A stretch of DNA of 64,000 nt from Asterella californica (taxonomy: Eukaryota > Streptophyta > Marchantiopsida > Marchantiales > Aytoniaceae), in assembly GCA_036924285.1 (NCBI GenBank), contig JAYKYS010000004.1, positions 19,624,001 to 19,688,000 on the forward strand, written 5' to 3'. The translations under genes and the position numbers were made by a program. Below are positions 39,312 through 51,545 of this stretch, piece after piece. How positions within the stretch are numbered: the stretch's first letter is position 1; every line of letters starts with the position of its first letter. The notes under the pieces are model-generated. The model did no database searches and was not told the origin of the DNA. It worked only from the letters and a program-made list of their open reading frames with translations.

Positions 39312-39932
39312 TAATAGTGTCAGTAATTTGCTTGAACAGACCCCGTTGCAAAATACTTTGCTTGATCAGGCCTTGAATTTGACGGACTTCACTTGAACAT
39401 GCCCTTGACCTGTTGCGCGTGTTTTTTCTGTGATGTGGTAGAGGTCACACGAGGAGCGATGACGTAGAGTCTGACTCGATGGACGCGTTCAATCGTGGAG
39501 CTCAGCTGATAGGGAGATGGCGAGAGAACACACGAACACTAAATATGCATAGACACGAGATGTGAGACACGAGAAACTAACAACCTGAACATTGTGATAA
39601 GAAGCCGGAGATTCCATTAGATGACAGCAAAATTGCTGATTTGAACACAATGTTTGAAGCTTAGTCATGTAGGAGACTAAGGCAAAATACTCTAAGACTC
39701 TTAGCTAGAAGGCATACACAACTGATGTGTGAGAGAGGAAGCGAGAGAGAGAAAACTGAGTACTCCAAGCCAAAGGCAAAGTCTGTATAAAGATAATGAT
39801 AAGGAGACCAGGTGGGTCCTCCTAATATACAAGGGAGAGGGAAAAGGGTCGAGGGGTGTTAGCCCTCTTGTGCCTCTTCATAATAACCTCTTAAGGACAG
39901 GAACTGTTCACACAGTATTCTGTCACTCCCAC

Positions 39933-42900
39933 TCAGTGACTAGTCCTTAATAATCCGAGTTTTGGTAACAAGTATTCTACTTTAGGAGTTGGTAAACTCT
40001 TAGTAAGAATATCAGCTACCATGTCAGCCGTTGGGCAATACTGAACTAACACTGTTTTGAGAGTGACTTGATCCTTTATGAAGTGATACCGGATATCAAT
40101 GTGCTTTGTTCTATCATGAAATTTAGTTATGTCTACTAGAGCAATAGCACTTTGATTATCGCAAAATAAGACCGTTGGCTGTTCATCCTTCAGTCCAATA
40201 TCTATGAGTAGTTGTCGTAGCCAGATTGCTTCTGAAGAACACTTGCTTAATGCTACGTACTCAGCTTCTGTACTTGACAACGCCACAGATTGTTGTCGCT
40301 TGGATGACCAACTGATCGCTCCTTGGGCAAAAATGAAACAGTTTTCAGAAGTAGAACGTAGTGATTCAACATCACCTCCCCAATCAGCATCACAATATCC
40401 GAAAAGGGAGCGTGGATTAGGAGAGTATCTATACTCAAGGTAATAGTCCAAAGTGCCTTTGATGTATCTGAAAGCTCTCTTCATTCCGGTGATGTGAGTT
40501 GGGCCGGGACTTGCCATATGCTGAGATAATGAGCTTATGGTGTAGGACAAGTCAGGCCTTGTACATACAGCTGCCCAATTGATGGATCCGACTGCGCTTT
40601 GATATGGATAGCTGGCGCATAAAGCCGTCTCCTCCTCATTGGTGGGAGGATCATGAGCAGGAAGTTTCTCACTTGGAGTCATGGGAGTACTGACAGGTTT
40701 ACAGTTCTCCAGACCGAATTGAAATAGCTTTTGAGTGAGGTATAGAGATTGACTGAGTCTAATCCATCCTATTGATCTGTCTCTGTTTATCTCTATGCTC
40801 AAGCAATGGTGTACTTCTCCAATGTCGCTCATCTGGAATCTAGAACTGAGTTGTCCTTTTATTTTGGTCATTAACTCCATGCTACTGCTTGCTATGATGG
40901 TATCGTCAACATACAAGGCCAAAATCATGAACTGGTTGCCTTGATGCAGGTAGTAAACATTCACATCGGCGCCAGACTTGGTGAACCCGAGGGAAATGAG
41001 AAAACCATCGATTATTAGATATCATTCCCGTGAGGACTGTTTTAATCCGTATAGTGTGCGTAGTAATCTGCACACTTGTCCTTTTATCGGGGCAGTGACT
41101 CCTTCCGGAACATTCATGTATATCTCCTCATTGAGTGTTCTGTTCAGGAAAGCTGTCTTGACATCCATCTGGTGCACATGTAAATTATGTTGTGCAGATA
41201 TAGCCAAAATCAGACGTACCGATTGAACACTTACCACTGGAGAGAAAGTGTCGGTGTAGTCGAGACCGTAGATTTGAGTGAATCCACGAGCCACCAGACG
41301 TGCTTTGTATCGAGAGATGGAACCATCGGAGTTCAACTTTAGCTTAAACGTCCACTTGTTGGTGATGGGACGTCTGTCATGTGGTAAGTCAGTGAACATC
41401 CATGTTCCGTTAGCTTGATGTGATTCCAGTTCCTCGTGTATGGCTTTCTCCCACTGTTCTGCGTTGGGGGAAGAAAGTGCATCTCTGTAGGACACAGGCT
41501 CCATGGGGACTGGTGAGAGTGTTACCATCAATGCGCCCTTCTGTTTCCTCGACTTTCTTGGTTTTGGAGGAGCAAGGGGATCTTCGTAACCTTCAGCATA
41601 GTCACGCCTTGGAAGCACTGATTGTCTTGTTGATCGTCTCAACATTGGAGGAACAGGAATATTTGTGGATGAAGGAATCTCCTCTTGTGGAGATTCAGTT
41701 GGTGAAGTCTCAAGGACTCGGATCTCCTGCGGTGGCCAACGTTGCTGGATGCTTGGTGATGTCCTCCTGAGGTAGGGATGGTACTGACTCATGTTTTCAG
41801 CTACCGGAGATTGATCACGATGGTAACTTGTTGGTGACGTTGGAGATCGAGAGATTGTCAGTGCAGTAGGTAGAGTGTTCTGGGTCGACTGTGAGCTGGA
41901 TGAACTCACAGTCGGAGTTGGTGCGCCTCCTCCACTACCACCTCCTCCTCCTCCAGAACTGGACGGTGTGACGGGAGGTACAAGTGGACCAGTGATAGGA
42001 GGAATGAGAGGCGGCACGAAAGGAGGGGTGAACACTGAGGGAGGGAGCTGAGCTCCCACTGGAACTAGAGTGGGAGCTTGTGTGGGAGGTACTGGGTGGT
42101 TGTTATAGAACTCAATGCTATTCTGGGAAAATTCTTCTGTGAGGATAGAATTATCGGGGAGAATAGGTGAGGATACATGAAGGAAAGGAGATTCGTCAAA
42201 GATGACGTCTCGTGATGTGAAAGCATGGCCATCGGATTTACGTTGTAGGCGATATGCTTTGCTGCGTGCACTATAACCTAGCAATATGCAGACATGAGAG
42301 TGATCATCTAACTTAGAGCGGAGATCAGCTGGGACCTGGGAATATGCAGTGCATCCAAAAACACGTAGGTGTGAAATATCAGGCTTACGGTTGTGCCACA
42401 ACTCAAATGGTGTCAACTTAGGAGGGAGTGCCTTGGTTGGACACCTATTCTGGATGTAGTTGGCACAGTTGATAGCTTCACCCCAGTAAGGTTTTGGTAA
42501 GTTTGACTCATGCAGCATGGTGCGGATAGAATTAAGAAGGGTGCGATTTTTCCGTTCAGCAACGCCGTTTTGTTGAGAACAGTGAGATGACGCTGGATGC
42601 CAAACTCAGTGCAATATGCTTCTAATTCTGTGGATAAGTACTCACTACCGTTGTCTCAGCGTAGTGTTTTCAGCTTGTGACCAGTTTGCCGCTCAGCAAA
42701 AGCATGGAATTCTTTGAAGGCTTGAAAACAGTCGCTCTTGTAATGGAGTAGCCGAACAACGGTGTGGCGAGAATGATCGTCAATGAAAGTTATGAAATAT
42801 TCATAGCCAGAATATGTGCAAGGGGAAATGCGGTCACTTATGTCTGAATGTACCAGCTCAAGGGGTTCTATAGCCCGGGTGGTTGCTACGCGTGGGATTT

Positions 42901-45440
42901 TAGTGCGTGGTTGCTTGCCGTGTTGACATGCTGGACAGATATGTTCTCTCACTTCTCGCAGGTTAAGACCAGTGACAGAGTTCTCGCGTCTAAGCTGGTC
43001 TAAGCGTTGTGAGCTAATGTGGCCTAGGCGACGGTGCCATAGTGTAGTATTGTTGCTAGCGATTGCTGTGTTTGCTGCAAGGTAGGGAAGTGAAGAAACG
43101 GGAGCAGGCAAAGGTGTGTACTCTTGACACGTGTCGCGACATGGAGTGATCATCCGGATGGTGCTAACGGACGCATCGTCGGCATAGAGGTAAGGAACGT
43201 CTGCGTGGAGGCGACCTTGGTCGCTGTTAGTGGAGGCGCGGTCCGCCCATGTGGCGGGCTGGGAAGGGTCCCTAGTAAGGGACCCCTGCCCACCATGTGC
43301 GGAGCCGCGCCCCTGCATAGGGGCACGGTCCGCCCAGGTGACGGGTGTCTCCTTGCCCCTTGGGGGTCGCGACCCGTCGTAAGGGTCCTGCGACCCATCT
43401 CGGCGGCGTGGGGGAGTTATTCCCACGCCCCGAGGTCGGACGAGTGCCTGTGGGGGGCCTGGCCAAGCGTGGGGAGTATCCCCACGCCCCGAAGCCAGGC
43501 GAGGGCTTCTCGGGGACCGTGTCCCCGCGTGGGGGGACTTGCCCTCCCGGGGGCCTGGCCAGGCGAGGACTTCTCGGGGGCCGTGTCCCCGCGTGGGAGG
43601 ACGTGCCCTCCCGGGGGCCTGGCCAGGCGTGGGGATTTATATCCCCACGCCCCGAGGGCTGGGGAGTGCCCACTGGGGGCCGTGTCCCGCGTGTGGGGAC
43701 GTGCCCCCCGTGGGGACATGCGTCCCGTGCCAGGCGTTGGGTTTGGTGCCCCCACGCTCCGAGTTGTGGGGGGTTCTCATGGGGGGACGCGACCCCGCGT
43801 AGAGGTCCGTGCCCCTTGAGGATCCACGGTCCTGGGAGGGCCTCGATCCGCGATCCGCGATTTGCGATCGAGGGCCCTCCCCCGCGGTGGGAGGGCACAC
43901 GCGTCAGCTCGCAGGTGACGGTTGGGAATCTGAATCCGAGATTGCAGTGTCCAGAGAGGGGGAGACTGCGCGAATTGAGATTTTGACTGGCATTGTACAT
44001 TTCTGCGCTTTGGAGACTGCGGGCTGAGTGCATAGGGAGCGTAGGTATGAATGTTTTGCTGGGGAATGTGAAATTGCGTGATTGGGTGGGAAGATGCCAC
44101 TTTTTCTGGGTCTTATACGCATTCTTGGACGAGGACTGTGACAAGGGGGCAATGTGTCTCTATCCCGCGTGGCTACATATAAGGATGCTGTATGCTCAGT
44201 TACAAACACTGAATTTCCCAGCAGATATAGATCATTCGATAAGGGACATGAGCATAGATTGCGAAAATATTTGTCCTCAAGGTAACACATGCCATTGCCG
44301 ATTAAACACCACCCTCCTTTAGAGTCAAATTGCCTTGCAGAAAACAGATTTTTGTGTAGTGCATGCACATGCAATACATCACGGATCAGTACCTTTTCTC
44401 CATTCAGCAGCTTGATCTCGACAGTCCCGGTGCCTTCGATGTACACAGTAGTGTTGTCTCCCAACAGAATTTTGTCGTTTTGACGGCGCTCTTCTGAATA
44501 TGGAGAGTATGTGATGAATTGACGTCGATCGTGGGCCATGTGATGTGTTGCTCCGGTGTCCACATACCACATGCTGTCCACCTGCGATACTGCACTCAGT
44601 CCAGTAGATTTCATTGTCATGAGAACTCTACGTGCGTTGTTGTTGTGCGGTTTGGGACGATTTCTTTGATTTTGTCCTCGGCCTTGCTGTCTGTGACCGC
44701 TGTGCTGTTGTTGATTGCTGCTGCTTGTGCGATTGGGACACTCATTAAAGAGATGTCCGGTTGAGCCGCAGCCGAAGCATTTGACACTACCGATTTGGAG
44801 TTGACAGCGGGGTTGACTCCAACCGCCTTGGTTGCTGCTGCATCCTCGTCCTTGTTGTCGACGTCCAGCGAACAAGGCTGTAGAAGGTTCAACTGACATC
44901 TTTCTAAACATGATCTCCTCCTCAATTAAGAAAGAGATCAGATCTTGTAGAGACAAGTTCGGGTTCGTGCGCATTGCGTGTAAGAAGGTTTGGTAGTTAG
45001 GTGGCATGCTGCCCATCAGCGTGAGGATCTGTTCTTGTGCGTCTACTATAACGCCGGAAGATGCGAGTTGCTGCACGAGGGCCTTAAAGTTGTTAATGTG
45101 GGTCATGACTGAGTCGTTCGGCTTCATTCTGAGAAGCCTGAACTTTTCTCTGAGATGCATGCGGGTGACATGATCTTGACCGGCAAAGTTTGCGGTCAGA
45201 GTCGTCTATGCGTCGTTTGCTGTTGTGCAAGCTAGTATGTGACCAACAACTAAGTTTGCACAACACTCGTTGATTGCAGTTAAGGCGTTCTTGTTCTTCT
45301 TGTCTCATTCTGCAATGCTGCCCGGTCCGGTAGCTGGTGTCACTGTTCCGTCGGGGGTTGTTGCTCCAGGTCGTGAGATTGTGTCATCCACCACGTCGAG
45401 TACTTCTTTCGAATCGAGTCGGAGAGTTATCTTATGCTTC
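39933..45440 (-). pseudogene. Broken gag-pol of the copia element
   Basis: Gag runs from about 45440 to 44600 with the zinc knuckle CFGCGSTGHLFNEC. The protease motif WYVDTGATHHM is near 44550. The GAG-pre-integrase LWHRRLGH and integrase core (HSDISDRISP, FITFIDDHSR) lie at about 43060-42656. The reverse transcriptase block with KARLVARGFTQ, MDVKTAFLN and LYVDD runs from about 41330 to 40880, and RNase H (SSTEAEYVAL, CDNQSAI) ends at 39933. In-frame stops interrupt gag twice (near 45330 and 45210), pol at the end of integrase ORF 1 (42656) and pol again at 41022. A frameshift lies near 42575, and a GC-rich insert separates protease from integrase. It cannot make the full polyprotein. Confidence 0.88.
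43200..43925. repeat. GC-rich tandem-repeat island inside the copia element
   Basis: This roughly 700-bp block is strikingly rich in G and C compared with everything around it. It contains tandem units, the clearest being a 64-bp unit at 43506-43569 and 43570-43633 (CTTCTCGGGG, CCGTGTCCCCGCGTGG, then CCCGGGGGCCTGGCCAGG). Short inverted motifs such as CGTGGGGA-N-TCCCCACG also occur. It lies between the protease and integrase segments. The long open frames on both strands here are caused by the composition. Confidence 0.88.
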
Positions 45441-46691
45441 CAAAAGGTAAACATTCACACAGTATTCCGTCAAGTAACAGTATTAGCTAATCATCAAAGA
45501 GACTATCAAATTGATCCATTTCTGCAAATGCAGAGTTTAAAGTAGTGCCTACGCTATGAACACCGTCTCGAAGTTGCTGACTATCACGAACTAGTGTATC
45601 TGCTGTGTTACACAAATCTGCAACTGTGTGACCGGGTGTCCTCAACTCTTGACAGAGTGAGTGTATATTGCGACCTTATCGCAATAGTCCTCACAAGAAG
45701 TCCTTATCACAACAACCTTATCGCAACAGTCCTCGCAAGTGTCCTCAGATTGCGGAAATGGTCAGCGTATATTGCGACCTTATCCACCATACCTCGACCA
45801 GAGGCTAGACTCGTACGCTCGAACTGTGACAAGAGTCCTTCGATCGAAGGAATATCGATGTAGCTGATATTTCTGGAATTCGTTCGCACATCGAAAATTG
45901 TTCGGTCTCTATTGCGACTGTCCAACTTCGAACTCCCAGACGACACTAAAAATCTGGCTGTGCACAAGAGAGCTTAGTTTCGTCAAACTCATACGTGCGC
46001 ACTCCGTAGCTGACGTTTTAAACAATGTGTCACCTGCTCGCCAAACAATAAACCACCGACAGCGATTGATTGTAGAGTCTTGAGTACTATGATGCATGAA
46101 GGCCACGTGGGACCGCCATGCATGAGAAAGAACTCGATTACTGCAACACTACGAATTGATGGCGCTCGATGATGCAAAATTGAGGATTCGCATCGTTGAT
46201 CCAATCGCTCTGTTGGATGGTTTACTATTCCAGCTTTCACCCAAGATCTATCGACACGTTCTTCTCCGGTTTCACGACCTTAAACCGTACAAGACTTCAA
46301 CCAACCAAGAAACATCACGAAACTCTGAATGCAAGTGTAGTAGCAACACAGTACTGAAGAACGGCGTTCTTGAGATGTGTGCCCTGCAAGTCGATCAGCC
46401 TGCCACCTCACTCATTGTTGTCCCCTGGCACCTCACTCATTGTTTCAGTTCTCGCAAATTCTTCAATGATACAGTGCTTCTCTGCACGCCATGTTTCAAA
46501 TTTTCCAGCATCGTTGTGCAGCTTGCTACATCATTCCCTGGCAGTGACTTTCCATATGGCAGAAGTCACGTCTTCGAACGAACGTGCGCAGCAGGTCAAG
46601 GGCCTAGTCAAGTTAAGTCATCAAGTTCAGGGCCCGATCAAGCAAAGTATTTTGCAACGGGGCCTGTTCAAGCAAATTACTGTAATAATGT

Positions 46692-47371
46692 AATGCACTA
46701 TTGTACATGCAGTTTTACAGTTTTAATTAATGTAGTAAAGTGGTTCTCTTTAACTTAATTAATCAAAGACTTTGTTTTCTTTCTAAACGTCTCCATGGGA
46801 AAACATTTATTATGACATAAACCATTTCTGCCTTTTTTCCTTGTGTATTTCTCGTGGTTTTATTTGATGAATCATATGCATCAATATTATTTCCATAAAC
46901 CACTATCAAAGTTCGGAAGGCTGATCATTTAAAACCACAGTTTAGGTCTGGAAATTGATAAACTACTTAGTCACGGTTTGAGCATCCAAATTTCGATATG
47001 TCAGTGTTTTGATTCAGATTAAATTAGGGAAAATGATATGCCACAATTGATTAGGTTCGGAGACTACATACGCTATGTACAGTTATGGTTCGGTTTAGAG
47101 TTGAGAATCTGATAAACCCCACAACTGAAAGGTTCGGAGAGATGAGAGCAGCTACATCATTCTTCGTTCTTTGTGAAAAAAGAAGCTAGTCTAAGAGAGA
47201 ATAATATACATGCATTTCTGGGCCAAGGAGAAGAAGAAGACAGTTTCCTTTTGATTAAGGAAAGTGATACAACCCCATAACGTAACTGCCGTTCTACTTG
47301 GTTAGAAGCGCAACGCGCGGAGTGCCCACATACACTATTTTAAAGTATCTTGTTAGCGAATTCTCTTTCCA
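46692..47371. other. Spacer between elements D and E
   Basis: No gene is seen. A weakly periodic motif (GGTTCGGA preceded by a CCACA block) recurs near 46915, 46950, 47050, 47090 and 47130, suggesting a diverged tandem repeat. Confidence 0.4.
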
Positions 47372-47380
47372 GGGAATACA

Positions 47381-48192
47381 CAGCTATTTACTTGACAGGC
47401 CCTGTGGCGCAAATACTTGCTTGACAGGCTTCTCCCGCACAATATTTTACAGGACCCTTTGTCGGGCACAGTCAGTCGACGACTACCAACGTGGCATTAT
47501 AGTCTGACGAGGCAGCCAACAGGTAGGTTTAGGATGATGTGGCACGAATTATAACTATGTGGCATGAAGTTTCGATTTAAAGTGACGTGGGAAGGACGAG
47601 ATGTGCGTGTCTGAATAACAACATGCTGTTCTTTATAATTTCACATGTGTGAACACCCTGTCCTAAAACCCGAGAAAAACTCGATCCTAAAACTCCAAAT
47701 AAATAACAATAACTTGTTATTTACACGTGTGAAACTAGCAAGTGCGAAGGCCGGGTTCAGAATTGTCGTTAAACATCAAAATTTGAATTCAAAAATCCGG
47801 ATCTTTTATCAACAACATGTTGTTACTATTGTAGGTCATCGGAATGGAATACCGAGAGGACTCCGCAACGGAACTGAAAGGTCCGGATTGCTCAAAAGAA
47901 TAACAATATGTTGGTATTTAAAGGTAGGGATTAAATAACAGCATGTTGTTATTTAGACACGCACACCTCGTCCTTTCCACGTCATCTTAAATTGAAATTT
48001 CATGTCACGCATTCATAATTCGTGTCACGTCATCCTAAACCAACCTGCTGGCTGTCTCGTCAGACTATAGTGCTACGTTGGCAGTCGCCGACTGACTGTG
48101 ACCGGTAAGAGATCCTGTCAAGTATTGTATTGTGCGCGCGAGATCTGTGAAGCAAGTATTTGTGCACACATGGCCCATCAAGTAAATACCTG
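47381..48192. mobile_element. Short TIR transposon (MITE-like), element E, 812 bp
   Basis: The left end CAGCTATTTACTTGACAGG and the right end (minus strand, CAGGTATTTACTTGATGGG) lead into about 255-bp inverted repeats that share CACAGTCAGTCG, TATAGTCTGACGAG and AACAACATGCTGTT. The flanks carry the 9-bp duplication GGGAATACA (47372-47380) and GGGAATAGA (48193-48201), with one difference. Cores CTTGACAGG at 47391 and 47420 are 29 bp apart. The TIR outer part resembles element D (CAGGCCC, then AAATACTT-GCTTGA), so E is a small non-autonomous relative. The interior open frame 47645-47938 has no recognised homology. Confidence 0.88.
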
Positions 48193-48384
48193 GGGAATAG
48201 ACAAACTGGAATGTGTAGCAGAGAGCACATTTCCAGAGGATCGACCTCCAAGTTGGATAATCTCAGCATCGATGACATGTACAAAATGTAATGCAAAAAG
48301 ATCTATGCTAACGACGTTTTTAATGCATAAGCGAAACGGAGGTCAGTTTATTTTGAAGTGAATATGCATGCAAAGTGTTTTTTT

Positions 48385-48431
48385 GATATGCATCCAAAGT
48401 GTCGTTCAAAAGGACACTTTGGATGCATATT
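48385..48431. repeat. 19-bp inverted repeat
   Basis: GATATGCATCCAAAGTGTC (48385-48403) pairs with GACACTTTGGATGCATATT (48413-48431), 18 of 19 matching, with a 9-nt loop. Confidence 0.92.
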
Positions 48432-49417
48432 CACCTTCTTCCAGTTCGGAAGAGAGAGAATATATATACGCTTTAATTTATGTCCTTGCCCTTCCAAGAG
48501 CACTCTTGCCGTTCTTTCTTAATTAAAGTTAAGAAATTAAATATGTTTTCACTGGAGATCAATCCGATCTGTATATACAAAGACTGTGATCAGTAAATGT
48601 ATTCAACTTATAGATTTGATATTGAATCGCCGGACATATGTGCTCATGTTAGAGTTTAGTTAACTTTAGCATTTTATATTTAATAGTATAAATTTAGTAT
48701 ATTAAATTTAGATATTAAATTTAGTAAAATATATCCTTTGTCTAAAATGATTTCTCTATATATTTTTCTAGATCATTATATTTTTCACTCATCAGTGTAA
48801 GCAGACAGCAAGGACCAATAAACATTATGAATTTAATGTTTATCGTTTTTTTCATCTGGGACAAAAGGAGACTTTGAATGCATATTTACGGAAGGTGAAA
48901 GAAGGTTGTATTTATAAGAGCTTTACCTCAGAATCTTATCATTCAGGACTGGACTCTTTTGTTTGAGCCGGATCTTCTTCACGGCATATCTTTGGCCATC
49001 AAGCCTGTTTGTGGACAGTACAACATGTCCCAAACCACCTTTACCACCGGAAATTATCATATATTATTGGCTCTATTTGCTAGCAACTGGATCCAGAAAT
49101 GTTCTGTGAGAAATAAATTAGAGAACATAGAATAGGACGCAGACTTTTTGAACAAACATGTTAACTGAAAACAGAACTAAACGTAGAGTTTAGGCAAAAC
49201 TGCCTAAATTGAGAAAGAAATTATAATTATAATTATTATATTTTAATTATCACAAAAACATTTCCTCTGTATACAAAAACAAAAAAATCCAGTATCTTCA
49301 TGAACTCTCATGTTACCATAAAAGCATTGTGTCCATGAATAACAAATCAGTTTAAAAGTTTTGATTTATAATTTAATCTTTCTAAGAAAAAAGATTACGA
49401 CATAAATTAAAGGATTT

Positions 49418-49453
49418 CATATTCCCCTTATTCTGAAAGAATAAGGGGATATG
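49418..49453. repeat. 16-bp inverted repeat with 3-nt loop
   Basis: CATATTCCCCTTATTCT (49418-49434) pairs with AGAATAAGGGGATATG (49438-49453) with one bulged base. It is a cruciform-prone site. Confidence 0.9.
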
Positions 49454-49837
49454 CAATATCAACTTCTGGCAAAGACAAAGAAAGTAAAATACATACCAGG
49501 ACAGAAGAAGCGAAGAGAACTAAAAAGGTTTTCTAAATCTAATGTATAAAATCAAGAAATCAAAATTTAAATACTAAAGTTAAAAACTACAATAAACGTG
49601 ACTACCTATGGGACACTTGGCTGCAGCGATCAAAACCTGTGAGTAGAGCATGTGAAATGTCATTTCACCTTCGTAGTATCAAGCCAGTGCCCATACACAA
49701 ATAAGATTGTTCATGTTAATTTATTACCAATCTGGAAGAGGTGAATATTATATGCATAGCTTCTTAAATTTGGAAAAGAGATTATCGGTAAGGCACCTTG
49801 AACCATCCCAACATGGGTGAATTATGGAGTGCACCTG

Positions 49838-50020
49838 CATTATGCATATTCACCTGAAATAAACAAGGGTTTAATTTATTATCTAACCCTTCTTTTGGGG
49901 CATTATGCATATTCATCTGAAATAAACAAGGGCTTAATTTATTATCTAACCCTTCCTTTGAATAAATTAAATAAACAAGGGCTTAATTTATTATCTAATC
50001 CTTCCTTTGAATAAATTAAA
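49838..50020. repeat. Three tandem units containing TTTATTATCTAACCCTTC
   Basis: Unit 1 (49838-49900) and unit 2 (from 49901) both start CATTATGCATATTCA and share AAATAAACAAGGG, then TTAATTTATTATCTAACCCT. A third, shorter unit starts at about 49970. The period between units 1 and 2 is 63 bp. Confidence 0.9.
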
Positions 50021-51545
50021 TGTCTCGCTAAAGCCTGAATACTTTGCTTGCAGCCCCCAGACGTATATTGTCAGAAGCGCGTCTTCCATCTATTTCCTTA
50101 TGGGTTATGTCGGGATCTTCCTGCGTCTCTGGGCTCTCGTAACATTTAATGTTTATATATATTTTATTAATATTAAATTAAATTAATATAGATTTTCTAG
50201 TGAACACTTATGTAATTTCTGTACGACCAGCTGGCAAGAGTTCCCCGGAAGTTCGTATTGCATGCATATTTTATTTTAGTTTTTGACACGAGAGTCACTC
50301 TTACCAGTTAATAAGGTGCCCCAACGGCCTTGGACAGTGAAAGAACAGCTAGGTAGAAAACATAATATTTAAGTTTAATCATTTACTGAGATAACGTGTT
50401 GTTATATTTGGTTTTAACATCATTAAGACCAAATGATCAAATGTTAATTGCTGCTGGTTTCGTACATGAACATCGTAAAAGATAAAGTTCAGTGTTTAAA
50501 TTAAAATTTCTAAATTTGTATTTCTAAATTTAAATAGCTAAATTTAAATGTCTAAATTCGAATTTCTAAATTCAAAAAACTCAATTAAAATCATTTTCAT
50601 CTAAGCGAGACATATAGACTCTGGAAAGAACAAAAACCAATAAGCTCTGTCATTTCAACCGTTACCCCTTATACTATAACTAAACTCTTACTGATTTTTT
50701 TAGACATTCATTTATAAGCTGACCCTTCCTATGAAAAAGATTAGCCCATAAACTCATAGCTCTAAGTGTACATGGGCGAATAAATAAGGAACCTTAAGGT
50801 AAAAGCAATCACAAGCAAAGTAAAAGAAGCGTTGAACCTCGAGTTTGAGTAAAAAAGCATGGAAGCAAATATTTTTTTTTTCTTCTGAATGTATTTTGAG
50901 TCAGAAAAAAAAGATTTCTTTTTCTTCAAAATCTTCATTTTAACTTTTCTCAGTCACTACTCAATAGTTTATTTCGACATGAATCATAACTTAAATATGG
51001 TGAATAGAGCTTTAAGTTAATTATTTATTTCTCAGATTCAGAGTTAAGTTGAATACGTAATCACCATCTGCTTGAAGCATGCATATTATTCACCCTCTTC
51101 CATGTTCGAAAGAGAAAAAATATACAAATATATTTTTTAATTTATGTCGTTACTCTTCCTCATAGTAGGGGTTACGTTTGAACTCCATGCGTCTATAGAT
51201 TCCTCTAGCCATGAGTTCACTTGTTACAACCTCCAAACTATTTAAATTAGAAAATTAAAATTAAAATTAAAATTTTATATTTATATTTATCTTGTAACTG
51301 TGCTCTGTGCAGTAAGCAAACATTGCACATGTTTGCTTACTTCACAGAAAATTTTTACTTTTTCAAGAAAAAGTTTTTGCCAAATGATCATGTACAGTGA
51401 ATCATTCTAAAGAATTTATATTTTTATATTTCTGGTTATCTTTTTGTGTCTTTTTGCTGTTGTGTCATTTGGGAGGCATATTTATTCAATCAAATTTTTT
51501 TTCTATATATCTATTAGATTTCTCAGTTTTCTGAAAGTAAACCTA

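Larger units (their letters stand above)
39500..45472 (-). mobile_element. Ty1/copia-type LTR retrotransposon, degenerate, nested in element D
   Basis: Domain order on the minus strand is gag, protease, integrase, reverse transcriptase, RNase H, which defines the copia type. After the RNase H stop, a purine-rich stretch (GAGTGGGAG) is followed at 39925 by TGACAGAATACTGTG, the likely start of the 3' LTR; its far end is not resolved, so the left coordinate is approximate. At the 5' side only about 19 bp of the same LTR start remains (45472-45454) directly before gag. That implies loss of most of the 5' LTR and the primer-binding site. Confidence 0.8.
39321..46682. mobile_element. TIR transposon, element D, carrying a nested copia element
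   Basis: The left end (39321, CAGTAATTTGCTTGAACAG) and right end (46682 inward on the minus strand, the same 19 bases) are inverted copies over about 105 bp, continuing with CCCCGTTGCAAAATACTTTG on both sides. Flanking 9-mers TAATAGTGT (39312-39320) and TAATAATGT (46683-46691) are a target duplication with one difference. CTTGAAC/CTTGATC cores recur at 39331, 39361 and 39392, about 30 bp apart as in element A. No transposase is seen; apart from the copia insertion the interior (about 39426-39500 and 45473-46577) has no recognisable gene, so D is non-autonomous. Confidence 0.85.

Noticed and set aside
43124..44144. Several long open frames on both strands in the GC-rich island
   Set aside because: They arise because GC-rich tandem DNA lacks stop codons; the peptides are repeat-like and overlap on opposite strands.
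46156..46758. 200-codon frame at the right end of element D
   Set aside because: It runs through the TIR into the flank, has no recognised motif, and its tail is translated terminal repeat.
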